DNA from: Anaerolineae bacterium
Lineage (GTDB): Bacteria > Chloroflexota > Anaerolineae > J102
Assembly: GCA_027036755.1 (NCBI GenBank)
Contig: JALWDV010000003.1
Span: 1 to 18,970, forward strand
Reading direction: 5' to 3'
Length of the DNA: 18,970 nucleotides
Shown here: piece by piece, positions 13,530-18,970 of the stretch
Numbering within the stretch: position 1 is the first letter of the stretch
Layout: each line of letters opens with the position of its first letter
Notes under the pieces: generated by a model
Database searches by the model: none
Told to the model about the DNA's origin: nothing
What the model saw: the letters and a program-made list of their open reading frames with translations, nothing else
Program-made: the position numbers and the translations under genes

Positions 13530-13577
13530 CACGTGGCTGTAGGGCCAGATTTTTTGGATGATGTTGGATGTGTTCAT
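13530..13577 (-). pseudogene. Truncated hsdM 5' remnant
   Basis: Reading right to left from the ATG at 13575-13577, the sequence encodes MNTSNIIQKIWPYSHVL. This closely matches the start of the intact hsdM, MNSSNIIQKIWSYSNVL. At DNA level 13530-13579 matches 11514-11563 at 47 of 50 positions, and similarity stops after that. The ATG overlaps the DUF4276 stop as ATGA. It therefore looks like the original hsdM start, left behind when the segment with the AlbA_2 gene entered. Confidence 0.8.
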
Positions 13578-14176
13578 GGGTAAACAAATTCCTTTTGGCC
13601 CCAATGCTCGGCCAAAAATCTCAGGGCCCGTTCGAGGCTGCCAAAACTGGGGACATCCGCCTGACGGATTCGCTCGAAATCCAGTTTGCGCGTCATGGGA
13701 AGTTGATCGACGGTGGGTTTATACGCGCGTCCTCTGGGTAAGTGACCCGATAGCCATTCCTTAATCCCCCGACGACTTTCCCAGGTCTTGCCATCCCAGG
13801 GAGGAAATCCCAAACAATCCAGGCACGGCAAAAATAGCACCTCATACTCAGGATGAAGCAAGACATAGGCGACAGGAAAGGGTAGCATGAGAGATTTGAG
13901 ATAGCCTGCCATCATTGGAGCCAGATCTTTTGGACATCGATCATCTTCATCCCTCAAAATGAGCAATGCGCCCACATCTGACTTCGCCCGCATCAGTTCG
14001 ACGCCCGCTTTCACGCCGCCAGAATGTTTCGACTCCCACTGGTGAAGGTTAGGCCAACGCCGCGGCGTCGTCCAGGGACGGTAAAATCCTTGCTCCGCAG
14101 CCAAACGCACAATCAGATTATGAGCGGCCTGAACCTCCCCGTGGCCTTCAACCAGGATATAGCCTTTCGCGCTCAT
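13574..14176 (-). CDS. DUF4276 family, TOPRIM-like partner of the ATPase
   Basis: This 200-residue protein resembles DUF4276. The N-terminal beta strand ends in LVEGHGE (E9), and LLILRDEDDR provides acidic residues near 72-78. This E...DxD layout is the one expected of a TOPRIM-like metal site. HPEYEVLFLPCLD (near 108-120) is a further family hallmark. Such proteins are commonly encoded next to AAA/ABC-type ATPases and are thought to be nuclease-like effectors, by analogy with the TOPRIM half of OLD and AriB of PARIS; activity here is inferred. The start lies 6 nt after the ATPase stop, showing coupling. It is part of the AT-richer block inside the restriction operon. Confidence 0.72.
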   Translation of the reverse strand: MSAKGYILVEGHGEVQAAHNLIVRLAAEQGFYRPWTTPRRWPNLHQWESKHSGGVKAGVELMRAKSDVGALLILRDEDDRCPKDLAPMMAGYLKSLMLPFPVAYVLLHPEYEVLFLPCLDCLGFPPWDGKTWESRRGIKEWLSGHLPRGRAYKPTVDQLPMTRKLDFERIRQADVPSFGSLERALRFLAEHWGQKEFVYP

Positions 14177-14182
14177 GCCCTC

Positions 14183-15322
14183 TCAATCCTCGGTAAGATC
14201 ATCGAAAAGGGACAACTGCAACTCTCCTGAAACAAACATATCCCCCAGGCGTAAAAGGCTCTGTCGTACGGGCTGCAACTGTTCATCAGTCACTTGTTTG
14301 ATGTCCGTTTTGCCCTCCACACGATTGACCACAAAAATAGCGTCCCGATTTACATCCACCACATCGAGCATGATGGGGCTGTGCGTTGTAATAATCACCT
14401 GTGAGACTTCGCTGGCTTGCCTCAGATAATCGTAAATCATCGGCAGCGCTCCCGGATGCACAGTCAGCTCAGGCTCTTCGATGCCGATGACCGGGAGCGG
14501 GGGATTTTGCAGAAGCGCAGTCAGCAGCCCCGCCACGCGCAATGTGCCATCCGATTGCTGATCAGCGGCAAACCATCGTTTGCTTTTTCGGGCTTTTGTC
14601 GATTGTTTGAATTCGGCTACCAGATAACCCGCTGCGCTGGTCACCCGCACATCTTTGATATCTCCCGTCAGTTTGTGCAAACCAGTAATCAGGTCATCTT
14701 TGGCGGGTTCTCTTGCGAGTTCACGCAAAATGGAGACCCAATTTTCACCATGTCGTTTCATAGGCCGCGCAGGATCGAAGCGTTGCGCTTTACGAAGAGT
14801 ATCTGGGAAGATAGCATAAACTGTTATTTGCGAAAGGAAATCAACTAGGGGTTTATAGTTCGTTGCCCCGCCTAGGGCAGTCAACGCCAGAGATTCTTCA
14901 TCAATTCTAGGCTTGGCTCCTGTCACTTTAATCCATTCCTGGCCTTCTCGATAAAATTCACCGATTATTCCTCGATCTGAATAAACAACGGCTTTTTCCG
15001 ACTTTACCCGGTATTCTTCCAGTCGATCTCCCGTTATTTCGAAAGAATAGTCAGCATAACCGTTTTTCAACTTTACTTTCAGTCCGATGTAAACATTAAA
15101 CGGGTGGCCATGACTGCGGCGACGGACGCTATCGATACCGCCCCGATTGGTAATAGCTGCAGGAAGTCCGAGCGTGACTGCGTCGCGGACGAACGAGAGC
15201 ACATCGAGAATGTTTGATTTTCCTGAGCCATTGGGGCCGATCAAAATCGAGAGGCGGCCAGGTCTAATGGTCACATTAGGACCGACGCTTCGATAATTAG
15301 AGATTGTCAGTTCCGTAATCAT
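14183..15322 (-). CDS. OLD/AriA-like AAA (ABC-type) ATPase
   Basis: This 379-residue ATPase has an SMC/OLD-like head. It starts ITELTISNYRSVG, then Walker A GPNGSGKSN (about 29-37), a signature-like QQSDGTLRVAGLL, Walker B VIGIEEPELTVHPGAL, and the switch-His segment IITTHSPIMLDVVD. There is no fused TOPRIM domain; the adjacent DUF4276 gene probably supplies it. Family members sense phage or DNA damage and unleash an effector (established for OLD and PARIS; inferred here). ATG 15322 is chosen for the GGAG at 6 nt and because the family begins MxxLxIxNYRS; an upstream ATG at 15355 would add 11 residues. It lies 44 nt after hsdS. Its composition is less GC-rich than hsdR and hsdM. Confidence 0.85.
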   Translation of the reverse strand: MITELTISNYRSVGPNVTIRPGRLSILIGPNGSGKSNILDVLSFVRDAVTLGLPAAITNRGGIDSVRRRSHGHPFNVYIGLKVKLKNGYADYSFEITGDRLEEYRVKSEKAVVYSDRGIIGEFYREGQEWIKVTGAKPRIDEESLALTALGGATNYKPLVDFLSQITVYAIFPDTLRKAQRFDPARPMKRHGENWVSILRELAREPAKDDLITGLHKLTGDIKDVRVTSAAGYLVAEFKQSTKARKSKRWFAADQQSDGTLRVAGLLTALLQNPPLPVIGIEEPELTVHPGALPMIYDYLRQASEVSQVIITTHSPIMLDVVDVNRDAIFVVNRVEGKTDIKQVTDEQLQPVRQSLLRLGDMFVSGELQLSLFDDLTED

Positions 15323-15366
15323 AAAGAACTCCGGTAATGCAACTTTCGTCAACACAAAACAGGTTA

Positions 15367-16842
15367 TTAGGTAGTATACCCTGCCCGCAACCGCGCCAGC
15401 AACTCGCCCGCGGGCTCATCATTCGGGTCCTGGGGCGCCAGCCGCCCGGCAAACGCCCGTTTCAAAATCGCCTGCCGCAGCGCCGCGGCCCGGGCCAGGG
15501 CTTGCTCGATGGTCTGGTCGAGATGGTCGATGGTCGAGAGGTTTCGAGCAAGTATCGATGAAATTTCAAGCTGTTCTTGTTTGCTACAAACTGCAATGGG
15601 GATTTTTTGTAAGTTCGCCTGGGTTAGTTTTGGCTGGGCTGTTCCAGTTATGTATTTGTGCAAGTTTAACGAACTGAACTGGTAAGCAAAGAAATCCTCA
15701 TCAACTTCAACTGCTTCAAGGACATGAGCATGGTTATTGACCCAGAATTTCCCTTCAACTACAAACGCTAAAGGTTTTGATCTGGAGAATAAGTTTGCGC
15801 CATCTTCGCCGATGAGAATAAATTTCCCGTCAAAAATGTAATCGGCCACATAATCAATAATTTCAACTGCCCCATAATATGGATAGTTTCCCTGAAAATT
15901 CTTTCGATATTCTCTACTAAGCGGGATGCGTTTGCCATCATGGTTGATCGTTATATCTCCAACCCTCACCCACGCCCAACCCTCGGGCAGCTCCGGCAAC
16001 ACGGCCCGCTCCTCCTCCGTCAGCGGGGGCAGCTCTTTGGGCTTGCGCGGCTTTCTGGGTTTGCGGCCCGGCTTGCCCGCGGCTTCCCACGCCCGCACCG
16101 CCTCCTCCCACGCGGCCAGTTGCGCCCGCCAGCGCGCCTCACGCGCCGCCCGGATGCGGGCCAGCAGCGCGTCCGCGGGCTCCAGCTCGCCAGCGTGGGC
16201 CCGCCGCCAGTCCGCGGTCAACCGCCCCTCGAACGCGGCCTTGAGCAGGGCCTGGCGATAGCGCTTGAGTTGCGCCCGGGCCTGTTCCAGCGCGGTCACC
16301 CCCGCGTCCAGTTGCGAGAACAACTCCTCGATCCTGGCCACGATCCGGCGCTGTTCATTGAGAGGGGGAAGAGGAATGGGTTGAACTCTTACATCCTGAT
16401 CACGTACGGCTGGATAACTTGTGCCCCGTTGGAATGTGTTTAACTTCTCCAAAAAACCTCTTGACAAGACGAAATAAAACAGATACTTGTATTCAATGTT
16501 TTCTTTTGCTCGTAAAATGGAGAAACCTGTGGATGCAACCTGACCATCATATTGCTTTGGAACCAATGCAACGTTCCTCAAATATGTCCGAACAGTCGAA
16601 AACAAAATGTCGTTTGCTCGGACCACTTGACGCGCTCGGGATGGAGCATTTTTCCCAAGATAAGCTTTGACCTCCTTCACTACATTTCGTTTGTTATCGA
16701 TACCGGAGATATCCAAATAACTGAACTCTTGCTCTGGCGTTTCCCGAGGATTTATCTTTTCAATCTGTTCTGTAATTTCTCCTATGGTCGTCCACGTCCA
16801 GTTTTCTGGAAGTGGATACAGCTCGATAGTCTTCTCACTCAT
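15367..16842 (-). CDS. hsdS: Type I restriction-modification specificity subunit
   Basis: This 491-residue HsdS has two target recognition domains, about 5-165 and 285-430. Each is followed by a long conserved helical region: PLNEQRRIVARIEELFSQL to FEGRLTADW, and EQLEISSILARNLSTI to FAGRLAPQD. A long charged helical insert, rich in Arg and Ala and ending in GRKPRKPRKPK, links the halves. It determines which bipartite DNA site HsdM methylates and HsdR restricts. The ATG at 16842 overlaps the hsdR stop as ATGA. The recognition-domain DNA is clearly more AT-rich than the conserved spacers, which fits domain shuffling of these units. The target sequence cannot be read from the protein by eye. Confidence 0.94.
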   Translation of the reverse strand: MSEKTIELYPLPENWTWTTIGEITEQIEKINPRETPEQEFSYLDISGIDNKRNVVKEVKAYLGKNAPSRARQVVRANDILFSTVRTYLRNVALVPKQYDGQVASTGFSILRAKENIEYKYLFYFVLSRGFLEKLNTFQRGTSYPAVRDQDVRVQPIPLPPLNEQRRIVARIEELFSQLDAGVTALEQARAQLKRYRQALLKAAFEGRLTADWRRAHAGELEPADALLARIRAAREARWRAQLAAWEEAVRAWEAAGKPGRKPRKPRKPKELPPLTEEERAVLPELPEGWAWVRVGDITINHDGKRIPLSREYRKNFQGNYPYYGAVEIIDYVADYIFDGKFILIGEDGANLFSRSKPLAFVVEGKFWVNNHAHVLEAVEVDEDFFAYQFSSLNLHKYITGTAQPKLTQANLQKIPIAVCSKQEQLEISSILARNLSTIDHLDQTIEQALARAAALRQAILKRAFAGRLAPQDPNDEPAGELLARLRAGYTT

Positions 16843-18970
16843 GCAGCTAACGCCTCATTCATCTCGTCGATGATGCCATCCATCTGCTCGCCGAAGAGCC
16901 GCCACATGCGGCCCAGGCCGCCCGCCTGGTCGAATGGCTCCAGCTCCAGGTCCTCCCGCTCCAGGTGGTGCGAGGCCGCAATGTGGTCGCGGATCATCCG
17001 CAGCCAGGCCATCTGCGCCTCGTTGAATTTCTGGCCCGCGCCCTGGTGCCGGCCGAAGACCCAGCGCTTGAAATTGCGGTTCACCGTCTCGTCGAAGGGC
17101 GTCAGAGTCTCGTCCAGGCCCGTCACCCGCCGGATCAACGCCACCAGCGCGGTCAGCTCGCTCTTGGGGCTGGCGTTGGCGGGCAGCGCGTCCAGTTGGG
17201 CGTAGGCCCGCCACACCCGCAGAGGGGCCAGTTGCGGCCGATCCCGGCGCAGTCGCGCCAGCACCTCCTTCAGCATCCCATAGGTCACCTCCCGCCGCCG
17301 CCAGGGCTGGTCGAAGAAGATGCCCAGCGCGGTCAGCTCATCCCGCTGCTCCCGCAGGTAATCCTCGAAATCCCGGGCCAGCTTCTGCGCGTTCTCCCGG
17401 GCCTCGCCATCCCACTCCGCCCGCAGCAGTCGGTCGGGATTCTGCTCGTCGATGATCTGCTCGTGGCTGCGGCGGATGCCCTCGATGAGCTCGTTGAGCT
17501 CGCCGGTGAAGACCGCGGTGGCCTCCCGCGCCAGCGCCTCCCGGGCCTGCTGACGCTGCTCCTCGCCCGGCCCCAGGCCCCCGGCCAGCTCCCGCGCCCG
17601 GGCCTCGATCCGGTCCGGGTCCACCGCGGCCAGCAGGTCCCGCGTGATCTGCGGCAGGGGCTTGCCCGCGATCGCGGCGATCTGCGCCCGCTCCGGCTCA
17701 TCCAACTGCTGGTTTAGCCGGGCCAGACGATTGGCCAGGGAGATCAGCGCGTCCTCGTCGTGCATCCCCAGCATCGCCCCATACAGCAAATCCTTCAGGG
17801 GGACGCCGGGCTTGCGCTCCAGGGGACGACTGTCGGTCTTGATGGATTTCGTCACGCCCACCGCGTCGATGATCACGAAATGGGTCTTGGGCGTGCGGGT
17901 CGAGGGCGTCACCTTCTTCAGGTCGTCATAGCCCAGCACCCGGGTGCCCCGCCCCTTCATCTGCTCGAAATAATTGCGGCTCTTCACATCCCGCATGAAG
18001 ATGAGCGCTTCCAGGGGCCGCACGTCCGTGCCCGTGGCGATCATGTCCACCGTCACCGCGATGCGGGGGTTGTAGTCGTTGCGGAACTGGCTCAGCACCG
18101 ACTGGGGGTCTTCCTCGGCCTTGTAAGTCACTTTCTTGCAGAAATCATTGCCCTCGCCGAACACCTCCCGGGCGATGCGCACGATATCCTCGGCGTGGCT
18201 GTCGTTTTTGGCGAAGATCAGGGTCTTGGGGACTTCCTTCCGGCCGGGGAAGATCTCGGGCAGCTTGTCCCGATAGGTGCGCAACACCAGGCGGATCTGG
18301 CTGGGATTGACCACATCCCGATCCAGATCCTTGCCCCCATAGCGCACATCCTCATCCAGCAGTTCCCAGCGCTTGCGCCGGGTGAGCTTGTCCCGCCGGG
18401 GCACATACTGGCCCGCGGCCTTGATCTCGGCCCCCTGCCGGGTCACCTCCGTCTCGATGGCGTACACGTCGTAGCCAACGTTGACGCCGTCGGCCACCGC
18501 CTCCTCGTGGGTGTATTCGCTGACCACGTTCTCGTGGAAGAAGGCGAAGGTGCGGGCGTCGGGCGTGGCCGTGAGGCCGATGAGAAAGGCGTCGAAATAA
18601 TCCAGCACCTGCTGCCACAGGTTGTAGATGCTGCGATGGCACTCATCGATGACGATGAAATCGAAGAACTCGATGGGCAGCGCGGGGTTGTAGACCACGG
18701 GCATGGGCTCGCGGCGCAGGGTCTTGCGCTCCGCCGGATTCACCAGCTCTGCGCTCTCATCCAGGGGCTCGCCCTTGAGGATGGAGTAGAGGCGCTGGAT
18801 GGTGCTGATCACCACCTGGCTGGCGTCGTCGATATGGTTGGAGGTCAGGCGCTGCACATTGTAGAGCTCGGTGAAGGTGCGATTGTCGTCGTTGGGCAGA
18901 TAGCGCATGAACTCCTGCTCCGCCTGCTCGCCCAGATTGCGCGTGTCCACCAGAAACAGCACCCGCCGGG
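16839..18970 (-). CDS. hsdR: Type I restriction endonuclease subunit, partial (5' end outside window)
   Basis: About 710 C-terminal residues of HsdR are present; the gene enters from beyond the right edge, so the nuclease domain and Walker A are not visible. The visible part begins RRVLFLVDTRNLGEQA (motif Ia region), then ISTIQRLYS, DFIVIDECHRS (motif II, DECH type), IGLTATPDARTF (motif III) and FVSEYT-like segments. It continues with LIFAKNDSHAEDI (motif IV), VTVDMIATGTDVRPLE (motif V) and QMKGRGTRVL (motif VI). A helical C-terminal domain of the EcoEI R type follows. It is the ATP-driven translocase and cleavage subunit. It is the first gene seen of the minus-strand operon and ends in an ATGA overlap with hsdS. 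Confidence 0.95.
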   Translation of the reverse strand, partial: RRVLFLVDTRNLGEQAEQEFMRYLPNDDNRTFTELYNVQRLTSNHIDDASQVVISTIQRLYSILKGEPLDESAELVNPAERKTLRREPMPVVYNPALPIEFFDFIVIDECHRSIYNLWQQVLDYFDAFLIGLTATPDARTFAFFHENVVSEYTHEEAVADGVNVGYDVYAIETEVTRQGAEIKAAGQYVPRRDKLTRRKRWELLDEDVRYGGKDLDRDVVNPSQIRLVLRTYRDKLPEIFPGRKEVPKTLIFAKNDSHAEDIVRIAREVFGEGNDFCKKVTYKAEEDPQSVLSQFRNDYNPRIAVTVDMIATGTDVRPLEALIFMRDVKSRNYFEQMKGRGTRVLGYDDLKKVTPSTRTPKTHFVIIDAVGVTKSIKTDSRPLERKPGVPLKDLLYGAMLGMHDEDALISLANRLARLNQQLDEPERAQIAAIAGKPLPQITRDLLAAVDPDRIEARARELAGGLGPGEEQRQQAREALAREATAVFTGELNELIEGIRRSHEQIIDEQNPDRLLRAEWDGEARENAQKLARDFEDYLREQRDELTALGIFFDQPWRRREVTYGMLKEVLARLRRDRPQLAPLRVWRAYAQLDALPANASPKSELTALVALIRRVTGLDETLTPFDETVNRNFKRWVFGRHQGAGQKFNEAQMAWLRMIRDHIAASHHLEREDLELEPFDQAGGLGRMWRLFGEQMDGIIDEMNEALAA

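Noticed and set aside
8989..15322. RADAR (RdrA/RdrB) because an ATPase and an adenosine deaminase share an operon
   Set aside because: The deaminase is a normal-length Add and the ATPase is an SMC/OLD-like type, not the large RdrA; they are not adjacent.
1..18970. CRISPR arrays, tRNA or rRNA genes
   Set aside because: No regularly spaced repeats or recognisable tRNA/rRNA sequence were seen on either strand by eye.

Overview
The window is a high-GC bacterial stretch. It looks most like a Chloroflexota (Anaerolineae-type) genome or a similar environmental anaerobe, but this is only inference: there is no rRNA or other phylogenetic marker. The basis is GC-rich coding style, multi-hairpin intergenic repeats, a heptanucleotide tandem repeat, and a selenocysteine-containing formate dehydrogenase joined to HydB/HydC-type diaphorase subunits.

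Left half, + strand. An amidase-signature hydrolase (164-1744) is followed by a leader with a plausible sigma70-type promoter (1823-1852) and a 212-bp MITE-like element (1905-2116) flanked by a perfect 9-bp target duplication. Then comes a formate dehydrogenase operon: a NuoE/HydC-like [2Fe-2S] subunit (2141-2647), a NuoF/HydB-like diaphorase (2650-4587), and FdhA (5466-8387). FdhA is a single 973-residue gene read through an in-frame TGA (6699-6701) in the motif HCARLUH. A hairpin whose GGUCU loop sits at the same distance from the TGA as in E. coli fdhF follows it. Between the diaphorase and FdhA genes sits a small AT-richer toxin-antitoxin-like pair (4730-5432) with its own promoter: a Phd-like plus HicB-like antitoxin and a HicA-like partner. 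FdhA also carries an in-frame tract of eight AATCCCA-type heptamers. Together the three enzyme subunits should form a cytoplasmic NAD(P)-linked, possibly ferredoxin-bifurcating, formate dehydrogenase or CO2 reductase.

Middle (8388-8988). This is a 600-bp convergent intergenic region with no convincing gene, packed with hairpins and a nested inverted repeat.

Right half, - strand (transcribed right to left). This is a composite defence operon. It contains hsdR (16839 to beyond the right edge), hsdS (15367-16842), an OLD/PARIS-like AAA ATPase (14183-15322), a DUF4276 TOPRIM-like partner (13574-14176), a Schlafen/AlbA_2 ATP-binding regulator-like gene (11776-13428), hsdM (10083-11561) and an adenosine deaminase family gene (8989-10086). 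hsdR/hsdS and hsdM/add overlap by ATGA. A 50-bp copy of the hsdM 5' end (47/50 identical) lies directly after, and ATGA-overlapping with, the DUF4276 gene. The ancestral order was therefore probably hsdR-hsdS-ATPase-TOPRIM-hsdM-add, later split by arrival of the AlbA_2 gene. This nested arrangement is the most interesting candidate system in the window.
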